A stretch of 64,000 nt of DNA from Amoebophrya sp. A120. Taxonomy: Eukaryota > Sar > Dinophyceae > Syndiniales > Amoebophryaceae. The stretch spans positions 1,728,538 to 1,792,537 of the forward strand of contig CAJINV010000015.1 in NCBI GenBank assembly GCA_905178155.1, read 5' to 3'. Positions 10,601-21,807 of this stretch are shown here, one piece after another (position 1 is the stretch's first letter; every line of letters starts with the position of its first letter). The translations under genes and the position numbers were made by a program. The notes beneath the pieces are model-generated. The model searched no databases. It was not told where the DNA came from and saw only the letters and a program-made list of their open reading frames with translations.

Positions 10601-13009
10601 GTTCCCATCGTTTATTTTGTGATACAGCATGCTTACACATGATAGTGATAGTGATACACATTAAGATCATCAATGCCCATGATCGCTACACCCTGAACAA
10701 CTAAACCGGAATAAAATGAATAAAAGGTATCACGGCCGAGGGTGATGCGCGCGTCCTGTGCGCGAAGGTAACCAAAGAATTAATGGAGATTCTGCAGAAG
10801 GGCACCTACACTAATTCCCTGAAGCCCATCGTTTCTACCGCGGAATACAACGTCCCCTGGAAGAACGCCGTGCAGATCGTGGCGGGCGAAGATGAAACCA
10901 AGATTGTGGCCTTCTGCCAGGAATTGGAAAAGCTGTTCGCGAAGAGGGTCCAGAACGCGTATCACACAGAAACAAGCAGGCAGGTCATATTTATTTGTAA
11001 TGCAAAAATAAATACCCAGAAAAATCTCTCATGGGCGGCCCCATAGCATGCTGTTTTTTAGGATACGCAATACAGATTTTTTGTGTATTTATTTTTGCAT
11101 CACAAATGTGGCCTGCCGGCTTTTTTCTGTGTGATAACGTGGCTGATATGTTCAAGAACAAGTTGACCGAATTCATGATGAAGGGAGACAAGGCGTTCAG
11201 GTATAGGTTGGTAATGCAACTGGAGTGAAGATTTTTCATAATTTAAATTTTTCCGACAATTACGATACGCCCTGTGGTCTTTGTTTGTCATGCGTGACTT
11301 GTCAAACAAAATCGAAAATCCCAAAAACAGGTACAAGATCTACGACGCGAATCTGAAGGAATTTTCCGATGAGATCCAATATGAACTGCAAAAGTATCGT
11401 ACTAGTACAAATCGCAATACAAGTTGGCTCAGCATTACAAATTGAATTTGTAATGCGGATTTACCTAACCAACTAGATTTGTAATGCATAACTGCGATTA
11501 CTACGAGTGCGATACTTTTGCACAGGATATCCAACTCGTCGCCGCAACTTATGGCCAGTGGGAGTCGCTCCGCGCGTTCAACAAGGTGATCTGCTCCGCG
11601 GGCACAGATCCCGATCTTTTGCACAACACGCAGACGTATCAAATGCAAAAATGTCTGGGTCTGGAAGACTGCGAGACTTGTCATGCTTGTCTGGGATGAC
11701 CAAAAAGTCTGTGATGCGTGTCCAAGAAGAGACCCTTTTGCCTGTCATGCAAAAACGCAGGCTGTCATGCGAAAAACACAACACAAAGAAGCGCAGATAT
11801 TTCTTATGCTTGGCTGTGCATTACAGAGCATTCCCTAACCCTATTCGCAACGCAGCATCACAAGTTTCCAGACCCAGACGCTTTTGCATTTGATAAGACG
11901 CAGGTAGCCACCCTCTCCCCCACCGCGGTGAACATGTTGGGCCGGTTGGCGATCCTGTACGCGATATCCTGAGTAAAAATGTACCTACACCAGAGTAGTT
12001 GTAATGCAGATTTGCAAAGACAGGAAGACTTGTAATGCGCATCCCCATGAGAGCCATTTCCAATCGTGTTTTGGAATTTGTGATGCTGTGAACAGGATGA
12101 GCAGATGAATCTGTGATGCGGCTGCACTTGCTAACCTGCACTGCAATGCATAGCGCAACTTGTCACGCGTGACTCACAAAACTCCTAGGTTTGTGTTGCA
12201 AAATCCCCATCCTGACTCTGGTGTGGGTACGTTTTTCCTCAGGATACGCGACGGACATCTTGATGGAGGATTCCATGTATGCGGTCGAGTTGAAGATTCT
12301 GAACCCGGAGACCGTATCAAGAAGAAAAATCCCCCCTTACCATATCAAAACGAAAATCTGTGATGCAGATTTGTGGTCACAAATCAGCTTTGTCATGCTA
12401 GAAGGGAAAAGATGGATGCGGACTGTAGTGCTGCGTGGCGCTGGAAAGCCTTGCATCTTCAGCATGACAGGACGCAGCTGGAAGTGGGAAACAGCATGAC
12501 AAATTGCCTGTGCCAAACGAGGCCACGACTGCGGCTCTTAGCCTTCTAGAATTACAAGTCGACGACTTCTTGTGTAAGTACTCAAATATTACAGCATCAC
12601 AAATTTCGTTGTCGATATGGGGAGCGAGGGGGATTTTTCCTTTTGATAGACCGAGCTCCCGTTTCTCCGCCCCCTGAAGGCGCAGCTGTGCAAGTGCCTG
12701 CGACCCGAAATCGTCTCGGTCATCAACTTATGAACTGCAAAAGTGACGTACTAGTATGAATCGCATGACAAATTTCCTTAGCATGAGAACTGAAATTTGC
12801 AATGCGGGTTTAACGTGAAAAAAAAATTTGCAATGCATGAATGCGATTACTAAGTACGAGTGCGATACTTTTGCAATGCATACAACGGGTTTGGAATCCA
12901 CGACGACGTCATTTGGCGCCCCATCGGCAAGGACTGGAAGACGTTTAACAAGGGGGATAACTTCGGCGAAGTGGTGGATACGGGACGGTATTTGACAAAC
13001 CAGTCGTAA
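7646..13009 (+). CDS. ACOX: Acyl-CoA oxidase, 16 exons, 11 introner introns
   Basis: Exons: 7646-7829, 8017-8107, 8390-8640, 8843-9107, 9282-9598, 9845-9976, 10132-10174, 10459-10526, 10727-10959, 11142-11200, 11331-11379, 11535-11636, 11901-11964, 12252-12314, 12654-12728, 12888-13009; total 2118 nt, 705 aa, the family's usual size. Acyl-CoA oxidases oxidise acyl-CoA to trans-2-enoyl-CoA with FAD, passing electrons to oxygen. Family landmarks: GCFGLSELGYGNNAVEMETTATYD (split here as GCFGLSELGYGNN and AVEMETTATYD) in the FAD-binding middle domain, then DRFLRLADQLLSGRLCISSM, then RERVGGVGFLDANGFG and AEGDARVL of the C-terminal oxidase domain. Introns after 7829, 9107, 10526 and 11200 are GT-AG; the other 11 are introners. 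The C-terminus ...RYLTNQS is not a type 1 peroxisomal signal, so location is open. Confidence 0.93.
8108..8384. mobile_element. Introner family A
   Basis: 277 bp; TATCAAATGCAAATATGTCT and inverse; perfect repeats AACAT at 8103-8107 and 8385-8389; removal restores KDNIIRVQDF. Confidence 0.9.
8641..8837. mobile_element. Introner family B
   Basis: 197 bp; TATGCATTGCAAAAGTATAA left, inverse right ending CTCGATA; flanks AACCA (8636-8640) and GACCA (8838-8842). Removal restores the oxidase motif METTATYD. Confidence 0.85.
9599..9839. mobile_element. Introner family G
   Basis: 241 bp; TATCCCAAGAAGAGAAAACT and a diverged inverse ending CGTACGATA; perfect repeats GTACG at 9594-9598 and 9840-9844. 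Confidence 0.86.
9977..10126. mobile_element. Introner family H
   Basis: 150 bp; TATGCAATACAAATTTCCTG and inverse ending TGTGGATA; perfect repeats GGTCA at 9972-9976 and 10127-10131. Only copy of this family in the window. Confidence 0.84.
10175..10453. mobile_element. Introner family F
   Basis: 279 bp; TATCCTGGGTAAAAACGTAC and inverse, last base C instead of A; perfect repeats ACCTG at 10170-10174 and 10454-10458. Removal restores VITCRERVGG. Confidence 0.87.
10960..11136. mobile_element. Introner family I
   Basis: 177 bp with the longest arms seen, about 50 bp per side, starting TATCACACAGAAACAAGCAG; flanks ACGCG (10955-10959) and ACGTG (11137-11141). Removal restores RVQNAADMFKNK. Confidence 0.86.
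11380..11529. mobile_element. Introner family B
   Basis: 150 bp; TATGAACTGCAAAAGTATCG and inverse ending CACAGGATA; perfect repeats TCCAA at 11375-11379 and 11530-11534. Confidence 0.88.
11637..11895. mobile_element. Introner family A
   Basis: 259 bp; TATCAAATGCAAAAATGTCT and inverse; perfect repeats AGACG at 11632-11636 and 11896-11900; removal gives TQTQVATL. Confidence 0.9.
11965..12246. mobile_element. Introner family F
   Basis: 282 bp; TATCCTGAGTAAAAATGTAC and inverse; perfect repeats CGCGA at 11960-11964 and 12247-12251; removal gives LYATDILMED. Confidence 0.9.
12315..12648. mobile_element. Introner family C
   Basis: 334 bp; TATCAAGAAGAAAAATCCCC and inverse ending TTTTGATA; perfect repeats GACCG at 12310-12314 and 12649-12653. 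Confidence 0.89.
12729..12882. mobile_element. Introner family B
   Basis: 154 bp; TATGAACTGCAAAAGTGACG and inverse ending AATGCATA; flanks CAACT (12724-12728) and CAACG (12883-12887). The mismatch makes the joined residue W or G depending on which repeat copy is kept. Confidence 0.84.
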
Positions 13010-15143
13010 GGACAAGGAGAAGGAGGGATCTTATTTTCATCTTCGGGGGTTGTGACATTGAAACTCAAACTTTGAAAACGAAGAGAAAGGGATTCTCTTT
13101 GCTAATCTTCGCCAATCAATGCTCAGTTTTTACTACATTTTTCAACTTTTTATCGCCACAAGTTTGTGGTCAGAGGACACGAAATTCTCTGGAGTAGTAC
13201 TCTTGAAGAGTGAATACTTCGTGAATTATATTCTATCCCATTTGTTCGTTATTTTCACACCAGCAATAAAGGACAAGACTTAAGGTCAATATACTCTTGA
13301 TAATACGCATAAGTTACAACTACCGCAAAGTAGCTGCACAGCCGCGTACTAGTAACAGACTAGTGCGATCGCTGTGGAAGTGCAGACGAACAAAAAAAAG
13401 TCACACCCAGGTGGTCGTAGATCAATTACTACCCTGTATGCAGAAGGCCGTGCTTGCTCGTAGAAACGACTTTTGACAACAACGACACGTCGTCCCCGCA
13501 AGAAGATGAAAGAACTGCATAGTTCGCGACGTACAGTCCAAGTTTTGCGAGCAACGGAAGTGGTCCTTTTTTTCCATATCTCGAAAACGATCTTCGAGTA
13601 CTCAAGAAAGGTACCCGTGTAGAATAGCTCCCTGATAGAATGGCAGAAATATTTTTGTCGTCACCTCCACCACGGCCCGTGACTTATTATTTCCGTTCTT
13701 TTTCCTTAACAAGATCACGATCAGTCAGCTGTTTTTCGTTTAAGAACCTCCCGCACGACAAGTTGTGACATGGTCCATTTCATCCTGAGCGTATTTGTAT
13801 TGCAATTTTATTTTCACACGAACAACAACAATTTTCCGAATTTCCATTTCACAGCACAATAAATTCTTTGTATCAACGGTAAAGATATCTGACGATATGA
13901 TAGATAATTTTCAGCAGCATTCGTATGGATGCCTGGGGGTTGCAATATGGAAAAACTTTTGCACGGTGTGGTTGCTCAACACCCGTAAAAAGAACGCCAT
14001 GTTAGAAAAAGGAACCACGAGGTGAACGTCGACGTTGCCATGCGTTTATTTCAAAGGGAAAAAGGTAAAACCGGACAAATCATAATTACAATGGGAAGCT
14101 GCATGGACAGAAATATGAATATGGGAATAAGCGAAATCTTCATGTATCTAAGTCCCATGAAGGAACATCAAAGGCAAGACAAGGAGAAACATAAAAAGAG
14201 AAAATCCCGATGAGAAATGAACCACTCGCACGATACGCGTATGCAGACAAGACTTTTATTTCAGTGGAGCATTTAACAATCAGAATCATATGAAGGGTGA
14301 AAGCTTTCACTCTCAAGGTCTCTGCAGTTCGTACTTCCAGTTGGAGCACGGTGTGAACGACGAGCAGGTGGTGCCTATGGAGCAGGTCCTCGTGGCGATT
14401 GGTTCTTTCTCCTGCACAACAGATGAATAAGAGCTCGGTCTATCATGCTTCTCTTCCGAAAAGTGTTTGTCGAGTTACGTACTTGATGCAAGAACGTCTC
14501 GTATTCGTGGTTTAGTCGACAACTTCGGTACTAGCGATCATACCATGTAGCAGATATTTACAACTCAATGTCCTCGGTATTTGAGCTATTTTATGTCGTC
14601 CAAAGCACTTCGGTGTCATTCTTCGTGCTCGTGCAAATGACCACTTCTTCGAGGAAGAGTCAGATTGTCGTACTGGTTCGGTTCAGGCCGCGGTCTTTGT
14701 ATCTTCGTTGTCGTTCATCTTCAGACGTGGAGACAGTAGTGAGCTCAGCACATCGTTTTTGTCTTGTTTGGTCTAGTGAAAAACATTCAAGATTGTCGTG
14801 CTTCTTGTTTTCTCTTGTGACAGCGAATCTTCTAGAAACTAGAGGTTTATCACCCCTCCCTACTAGTTTAAACAAAAATGCACCGCATAAAAAAAAATCT
14901 GCTGTATGAGCAGTGCAAGTCTTTCTTTCTATAACGCCATCTTTTTGTTGTTGTTCTTTTTTCTGCCTAAGTAAGTAGAAAGCAAGAGCCCTCTGAATAG
15001 TCAAGAACATCTCTTCTGTAGCAGCTGCAAGAGCAAGCAAAACCAAAACTACGATCATAGTTTTCAAGGCCAACCAAGCCGCGGGTCGAGCGAACCAGTG
15101 CAGAAGAGCGTCGAAGTAGTGGAAAGACCCACGAAGAGGAATT
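13010..15143. other. Intergenic region
   Basis: No supported gene. The last 300-400 bp before 15144 resemble the region upstream of 21808, so the duplication that made the two paralogues included upstream sequence. Short open frames near 13795-14213 and on the minus strand at 14660-15073 have no support. Confidence 0.5.
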
Positions 15144-18100
15144 ATGGAGAGCTGCGAGGAATTTTCTCGCGAAATGATCCGGCGACGGGAAAAGCACGGG
15201 GCACGACGAGTTTCTGCAAAACGCGTCTCGTCGTGCCTGCAATCGCAGGGGCAGCTTTCGCGGGTTTGTGTGCTTCCTTCGTGCGGCGCTGGCGCCCGCA
15301 GCAGACTTCTGACACTGCTTTCCCACGTTTTTCTCTTCCTTCTTGCAAATCACCATCTACGCCACCTCCTCGTCGCAGCGGAGCGTCCGGGTTTTCTGGC
15401 GCAGACCCCCAAGCCGGACCCGGGCAAAGAAAACGACCGTGGGGGCGGGGTCGCCCTGCAACGGGCCATCATCGAATGGGACAACTACCTCTTCGACACT
15501 GCTAGTAGCATGCTGCAGGAACTCTATTCAAAAACGAAAGAACAAGTCGTGGCGGTGGGGATGAAGTGGACGGCGGCGGAGGAGGAAGCCGAAGCCGGAA
15601 GCGCCAATGGAAGCGCGTCGTCTTCATCAATCAAGCGCAAGCACCCGGATGGGAGAAAGAGATGGGAACAACAAAGCAAGGTGGAAAAACATCAGGGGGC
15701 GAATGACGAGGATTTCATACCGGCAGAAAACGAATTCCTTGACGAACAAGAAGATGAAGATGCTAGTAAAAGCCAAAGCTCCGCTGTTGAAAAGAAGAAG
15801 AAGAAGAAGTTTCTGGACGAGAAAAAAAGCCAAGCCGAAGCGCAACAACGAGGCACGACTGGTTTGGGCCAACATGAAGACCCAAAAAGACGATCATCGC
15901 GAGCAGGAGGCGGTCGCGGCGGAAAAAATGACTTCTTGGGCGAGGAAGAAGAGCCCGACTTTGATTCGAAGCCGGGTACGGGTAGTTCATCGGGACTGCA
16001 AAAAAACAACGCAGTGCCGCATCTTCCTCTGGGTGAACAAGGTAGAACACGACGCGAAGGTCCGCCTCCGCCGGAGGACAAGTTGGCCGCGGGTGCGACA
16101 ACCTCTTCTGATCAAGTCCCTGCTCATGAGGTAGCTCCAGTCCGAGACGAAACCGACGAACAGAACGGCGATTCAGCTGCGCAGTCGGCGTTGCAGGTAA
16201 AGACAGGAGCGAAGGCTTGTGATGAGGTAAAAAACCAAGACGAGAACAAGCCCGAAGCATCTGCATTGCAGAACATGAAGGACGAGATCAAAACCTCCAA
16301 AAGCACTACTTCTCCACAACAAGCTGCAGTATTAACGCCGAGACCAACAGCAGGAGCTGGTCGTGGAGGAGGAGGAGAAAAGGCGGAAACGTCTACCGAT
16401 GACGTACATCAGCCTTTGTCCACCGGCGGCGGTAAAAATGGAGGGGAGCAGCAGGAAGTAAGAGTGCAGCAGAAACAGACACAGACGGACACAACGAGTG
16501 CAATTCCGTCCGTCGTCTTTCCATCCACTTCGACGGCGTCGCCTGGCGCACACGAAGATTCATTGGATCATCATCCTCAAGGAAGAACAGGAGCAACTGC
16601 AGTGAATAAAACTAGGACGTCGAACAATGCGAACGATGTCGATGCTGTCTCAGAGCTAGAGCAGGGGCAGGGACACCTCCCGGGGAAGACAGTTGTAAAC
16701 ACGACAAGAGTTTCTGTTTTTCTCGTCTCCTCAAGTACAACGACGACAACGACGACTATTGATCCTCTGACCACCACCACAGCTCCCTTCCAAGACAGTT
16801 TGCTCGACGCCCCTTCTATCGCAGAGCCTCCCATGATGTTGCCGTCTGGTGAAAGTGCTGGAAGTGATGGGCGCGCGACCTCGACGGCGTTAGTGGTGTG
16901 GACTCCTTCACCAAAAATGTCGACCACTTCGACATCAACGTCCACTTGGTCTTCGTCTTCAAGCAGCCCGGTCGCAGAGTGGGCCATGGAGCAGCTGAAA
17001 GCGGCCTTGATGTCGGACGATGATGTAGCGGGTAAGATGGCGCCGGGCCAGCATCAGGAGCACGAGAAGAAATCTCCAGGGGCACGACTAAGAACAGCCA
17101 AAAATAATGCTACGGAGGAACCAGCTGAAGAGTTTTTGCAGCTCAAGCTCGCGGGAGAGCCAGTGACAGGGTTTCCTGTATCAGATCCGATAGAAGTTAG
17201 CGAACTACCTAAAGGAGAAGGCACAACTGGGAGCAAAAAATACGATGTGTTTGTGCTTTCGGCAGCTGAGACCATTCTCGACCCGCTCGCGATGCCCTCG
17301 ACGTGGAACCTAATGGTGCACCAAGTACCGCTTCCCGCTGCGCTAAAGAGAGAGCCGGAAAATGTTCCGCCTGATGTGTACGACCCATTGTTTTTTACGA
17401 AGGAAATGGAAACTCGTGCAGAAACCCCGCCGGAGTGGTTTCAATTGTCAATCCCGGCTCTTGATGCGACCGGGACAGCTAAGACAGCTGGCGGCGGAGA
17501 AGGTGGAAGTTTAGTGCTTGCAGATGGAGGCGATCATGGAGTTGGTGAGCCTGAAAATCTCGACCAAGCAATTTCGGCAGCGTGGGACCTAGAATTTTTC
17601 CTGAACTACAAGAACAAAAAGGAACACACGCGGCCAACAGAATCTCGTGGAATGTTGTGCGAGCAGTACATCGCCGGGTCCGATGATACGTACGGAGGCA
17701 AGAACTGCCTGCGAGGTTCAGACTCAGAGGATGAAGAAGGTGGAACTCCTACGACGTCTTGCCGTGTGATTTTGGCACTGCATGTCCCAAAGGAAAACAA
17801 ATGTCAGCCAGTTTTTTTCGTGCGAGAGGTTGTCTCTGAAGATTCGTCGAAGCCATCAACATCATTGGCGCGAAGGCATCCCCTCAGCGTTCTTTCCACT
17901 AGTCAGGGGGCGACTGCACTCTACAAGGGTAGCGACGAGGACAAGTACAGGACTGCGGAGATCTTAACACAGCAGGCCTCTAAGATTCTTGCGGAGCAAT
18001 CCTTGGGAAGCTGGCTGCTTCGACAGGTCACGGTGCAGAAGCTATTGTCTGCGTTTTCCTTGGTGAAATCGTCCGCGGCTTTTCTGGCACTCGTCGCGGG

Positions 18101-20060
18101 AGGCGGCCTCACCTTGTGGAGTGCGGTTTTTGGGGTCGGTTCGCTGGTATGGGCTCTGCTAGACGGAGTGGTTGCCCCACGGCTTGCGCGTCGGGAACTG
18201 TGGGGATGGCTCGACCGAGGTATCAACGGGCTCCCGCGCTTTAGGCGTTTTGCTGTGAAGTGGGCAGCCGACCGTGGCTGGGGGGCGCATGGGCATTGGC
18301 CTCACGGAAAATTCCTGCGGCGGTTCGCAGAGGATAAGGTGGTCCATAAAAGCGGTACAATGGCAACGAAGGTAGCAGCGAAGGCAGTAGCGAAGCATCA
18401 CGGGACGCTTGTCCTCGCCGCCGAAGCAGGAAGTATCTATTATAGTATGATTGCCCCGTATTTGTGGAGCGCAGTATTTAAAGCAACGGCGAGCGGGATT
18501 ACCCGCGACCTGCAGATCCATTTGTACGACAAGATAGCGATGGAGGCAGTCCCTGACTTGGAAAAATTAAAATCAGCTGAAGTCGACGAACCACTCGACA
18601 CCGAGCTTTTTCTGGGATCGGATGAACTCCGCGAGCTCGGCACCGAGGTGCGGAAGTCGAAAATCTGGAAGACCATCGTGTTGCGCCTCGGCGTCACAGT
18701 TGCTGCAAAGGAACCCGCCGACGTATTCGCGTGGCACTACCTAGAGCTTGCAGCAAAAGAGGAGGAGCAGCAGTCTACTTCTTCAGCAAAAACTACAGCG
18801 GGTTACGCCGATGGAGAGATTATAAAACTGAGCGCGCGGACAAAAGCACTGCTCGAGGCAGCGGTTTTGTCGAAGGGCGTTTCTTCTTCGGACCCGGCCG
18901 AACAACAAGAACAAAAAGACCAAAAACAAGATGCGGAGAAAAAGTTGCGTAATTTTTTATGTGCAGCGCTACTCCTCCCCAGCGCGGTGCAGGTGCCGAC
19001 GAGTCGTGTGGCGTGGGTAGATGAGGGCACCCTCGACACGGGCGAGGTGGGGGGCCGGTGCTCTCTAGTTGACGGCGATTTTACTCCCGACGCGAAGCTA
19101 GACACCAAGACCAGTCCCGGGACTATTGCGAAAAGGCATGCTTTGCTGATGCGCTCCTTCGGAGGTGATGGCGAGGGCGAACGCATGGTCGCGCTGGGGA
19201 CGGCGATCGCCGGTGCGATACGTACGTGGGAGATATTGCGTTCCGGGGAGCCGCCGAGCTGGTTTGCGGAACGACGAGCGGCTGTTAAACATCACACCGA
19301 CGGCCACGCCTGGGGTCACGGCGGTGGGGCGGCCGTGGAAGAGTATGGTCCCCTCTCGAATATCCTCGCCGCGGAGTATCGGGGGATAATAGTAGAAAAC
19401 GTCGAAGCAGAAGAAAGTACGGTGGACGGCATGTCCGGACTGTGGGCTACCCTGTTCCCGCCGAAGCACCCACTCTGGGACCCAGCAGGAGATCCGGGAC
19501 CAGAAGTGCGGAGGGCGGTAGATGATTTGTTGAGAGGCGATGCTGACCCAGAGGCGAACGGCTCTCGCGCAAATTTCATCAAAACTTTCGCGGAACAAGA
19601 GGAGGTCAAGGATGCGATAGCGATACTAGCTGGTGGAGTGCGAGACGAAGGGAAGAGCACTTCTGCACCAATGCGACCACTGGATAAGAAAGCCTCAGGC
19701 GATGGAGAATCGAAGGCGGAGCAGGCCGGTCAGGTGCTTGCGAGAGAGTTGGCAAAACACTACAAGACTGTGGTTCTCGATCAGCTGTTGAAAGTACAAC
19801 AACGCATAGTACCTATGAAGGATTTGTTTCAGAAGACTACGGAGACACTAAAGAAAGCCGTGTACTCCAGCAATGACGACGCCAAAGACGCCATGGAATT
19901 GCGTCTAAAGTTAGGCATATTTAGGCAACAAGAGACAACGGCGGAGACAGAGGCTGACGCTGAGACAATGGCTGAGACCAAGAGTCTAGTTAAGGCCATA
20001 GAAGATGCTCAGAGAATTGAAGAAGTAGAGGCAGAGAGACTGGAAAAACGAGAAGAATAA
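15144..20060 (+). CDS. Large low-complexity membrane protein, paralogue 1
   Basis: Single uninterrupted 1638-codon frame. A basic N-terminus is followed by a hydrophobic stretch (residues about 54-69), possibly a signal or anchor, then a segment shared almost word for word with the 21808 gene (VAAERPGFLAQTPKPDPGK, GGGVALQRAIIEWDNYLFD, SSMLQ.LYSKTKE; residues about 78-145). Residues about 150-640 are charged and Thr/Ser/Pro-rich, with Thr runs that could be O-glycosylated. From about 960 to 1120 there are several hydrophobic segments (SSAAFLALVAGGGLTLWSAV, VGSLVWALLDGVV, SIYYSMIAPYLWSAVF), then a soluble C-terminal part with Glu/Ala-rich helices. No known domain recognised. No introner inside, unlike its conserved neighbours. 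Secretion or surface location is inference. Confidence 0.8.
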   Translation: MESCEEFSREMIRRREKHGARRVSAKRVSSCLQSQGQLSRVCVLPSCGAGARSRLLTLLSHVFLFLLANHHLRHLLVAAERPGFLAQTPKPDPGKENDRGGGVALQRAIIEWDNYLFDTASSMLQELYSKTKEQVVAVGMKWTAAEEEAEAGSANGSASSSSIKRKHPDGRKRWEQQSKVEKHQGANDEDFIPAENEFLDEQEDEDASKSQSSAVEKKKKKKFLDEKKSQAEAQQRGTTGLGQHEDPKRRSSRAGGGRGGKNDFLGEEEEPDFDSKPGTGSSSGLQKNNAVPHLPLGEQGRTRREGPPPPEDKLAAGATTSSDQVPAHEVAPVRDETDEQNGDSAAQSALQVKTGAKACDEVKNQDENKPEASALQNMKDEIKTSKSTTSPQQAAVLTPRPTAGAGRGGGGEKAETSTDDVHQPLSTGGGKNGGEQQEVRVQQKQTQTDTTSAIPSVVFPSTSTASPGAHEDSLDHHPQGRTGATAVNKTRTSNNANDVDAVSELEQGQGHLPGKTVVNTTRVSVFLVSSSTTTTTTTIDPLTTTTAPFQDSLLDAPSIAEPPMMLPSGESAGSDGRATSTALVVWTPSPKMSTTSTSTSTWSSSSSSPVAEWAMEQLKAALMSDDDVAGKMAPGQHQEHEKKSPGARLRTAKNNATEEPAEEFLQLKLAGEPVTGFPVSDPIEVSELPKGEGTTGSKKYDVFVLSAAETILDPLAMPSTWNLMVHQVPLPAALKREPENVPPDVYDPLFFTKEMETRAETPPEWFQLSIPALDATGTAKTAGGGEGGSLVLADGGDHGVGEPENLDQAISAAWDLEFFLNYKNKKEHTRPTESRGMLCEQYIAGSDDTYGGKNCLRGSDSEDEEGGTPTTSCRVILALHVPKENKCQPVFFVREVVSEDSSKPSTSLARRHPLSVLSTSQGATALYKGSDEDKYRTAEILTQQASKILAEQSLGSWLLRQVTVQKLLSAFSLVKSSAAFLALVAGGGLTLWSAVFGVGSLVWALLDGVVAPRLARRELWGWLDRGINGLPRFRRFAVKWAADRGWGAHGHWPHGKFLRRFAEDKVVHKSGTMATKVAAKAVAKHHGTLVLAAEAGSIYYSMIAPYLWSAVFKATASGITRDLQIHLYDKIAMEAVPDLEKLKSAEVDEPLDTELFLGSDELRELGTEVRKSKIWKTIVLRLGVTVAAKEPADVFAWHYLELAAKEEEQQSTSSAKTTAGYADGEIIKLSARTKALLEAAVLSKGVSSSDPAEQQEQKDQKQDAEKKLRNFLCAALLLPSAVQVPTSRVAWVDEGTLDTGEVGGRCSLVDGDFTPDAKLDTKTSPGTIAKRHALLMRSFGGDGEGERMVALGTAIAGAIRTWEILRSGEPPSWFAERRAAVKHHTDGHAWGHGGGAAVEEYGPLSNILAAEYRGIIVENVEAEESTVDGMSGLWATLFPPKHPLWDPAGDPGPEVRRAVDDLLRGDADPEANGSRANFIKTFAEQEEVKDAIAILAGGVRDEGKSTSAPMRPLDKKASGDGESKAEQAGQVLARELAKHYKTVVLDQLLKVQQRIVPMKDLFQKTTETLKKAVYSSNDDAKDAMELRLKLGIFRQQETTAETEADAETMAETKSLVKAIEDAQRIEEVEAERLEKREE

Positions 20061-21807
20061 GAAATGGCGGCTGGTGCTCGTCTTCCGTGGGCGAATCCAT
20101 GACCTTGACGTCTGGACCCATGACAAGTGCAAGTGTGTTGGAGTCCAATTTGGGGTACGTATACATAGCTTCGGCGCAAAAATGACTGCGCCAATGTGCA
20201 GAGTGAAAGTCTAAGCTAGCTCCTAGTTCTATGTAACTAAAGTATCACAATAAACTTCGACCGTACTACCAGAGAAGTATGCACAAAAACAGATTTCTGC
20301 CATAATGCTGCGCGACGCAGGCACCGACCACTGCCTGTTTCAGTTTTGTTTTAGTTTTTTATCTTTGTAAGAAAGTAAATAGTTGCTTTTGTAGTAGTAT
20401 TGCGCTGTACATAGGTGGAACTCTAATTCGTCGAATGCATTTGAATGTGAGTGCAGTTGGTAGTAGTTTCGGGAGGAAGCGGAAGCGAAGCTTCTACGCC
20501 AGAGTGAAACACTGTTGTGCCGTAGCCTTTTTTTTTTTGGAGTAGATTTACAGGAGTACTACTGAAACTGATGAAAAACTCCAGAACACGACCATCTCCA
20601 TCTCACAGACTCAGTTTGTTTCTTTCACGTTTACCATGTTAATTTACAGACTGTTTCATATTCATCTTTATCTTTTGACGTGAACGCGATCCCGATCCTT
20701 AACAATTTGAAACACCGCAATCAAGAAGTTCGATTCATTGCTACCACGGCAAATCACAAAGTGGACACGAAGTAAGAATAACAAGTGAAGAACGAACCAA
20801 AAGAAACAGTAGAAGCGTAATGTGATCAACCGCCTACGCCGAGCAACAGCAACGAGAAGAAGCAATCTTTCCCACCGTGGTATCACAGGGGGACACAGGT
20901 GCACGATGTTTCGCTGAGCAACCTCTCGCACCGCTGTGGTCGGAGCAGCTGCCGCTGCTGCCACCCCCATGGCACCATGGCGATGCAGTTGCAACGTATC
21001 ATGACAAGCGTCCGCATTGTCCCAGTCCGAGACAAGAAGTTTGCACGGAAGAGATTTCGCTCGGCGTCTCTCTTTCACGGAGAGGTTCTTGTCGAGTTCA
21101 CATGAAGCTTCCAACTTCTCGTAGTTTTGCTCTCAACTTCGATAGTAGTGGTCGTATGACTTTCTAGAGCTCGGTTGGACTTGGATTTCGTCTGGCTCGG
21201 TTGCATCAAGTTGTATTGCTTCGGCTTCCTGCTCGGTTGCGTGTGTTTTTTTCGTCGTCCCAAGCGCTTCGTTCGGATGCTGCTCGTGCAAGAAGCCACT
21301 TCCTGTTCTTCGAGAAAAATAAAAATTAACGTGCCTCTTTTGTAGCGTGGTTGTCGCCGCGACCTTTTTGACGTTGTCGTCCACCCTGGTATGTGTTGTA
21401 TTCTTGCATAAAGATCGTTTATCTTCTTGTTGTGCTATCGGGATGTCTCAATGATCTGAAACTAAAAACACAAAGGTTACTCGTTCTTGTCGCATCTCGT
21501 GTTTTGTTCTCCCTTTCTTTTACAGCTACTCTCACTCTAGAGATTTGCAACTTCTCTTCTCCCCCTCTACTACTTTTCAACAAAAACAAACCCTGTACCA
21601 GAAGTAAAGAAGCTGACCACTAGACCCCTCCGAAGTAGAAACGGAGGCCCGTAAGAAACAAAAGCCCGTCTTTATCAGCTTCTATCTGCAAAACCACGAC
21701 CATAATTTTCGTTTCGCTTGAAGGAAGGGAAAAGCGACCCGGGCGAACCAGTGTAGAAGTGAGTCGAAGTAAAAACAAGCAGGCCGACGAAGATATAAGT
21801 TAAAGAA
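20061..21807. other. Intergenic region between the tandem paralogues
   Basis: No supported gene. About 21480-21800 resembles the upstream region of the first paralogue (for example GCGAACCAGTG followed by AAGAG or AAGTGAG, then GTCGAAGTA), marking the duplicated promoter side. Confidence 0.5.

Noticed and set aside
13795-14213. Two short plus-strand frames (76 and 63 codons)
   Set aside because: Length expected by chance in AT-rich spacer and no motif.
14660-15073. 137-codon minus-strand frame starting with a signal-like MALKTMIVVLVLLALAAA
   Set aside because: The related region upstream of 21808 does not keep this frame, so conservation speaks against coding.
15627-16306. Several minus-strand frames opposite the 15144 gene
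   Set aside because: Shadows of a low-complexity plus-strand frame of 1638 codons.
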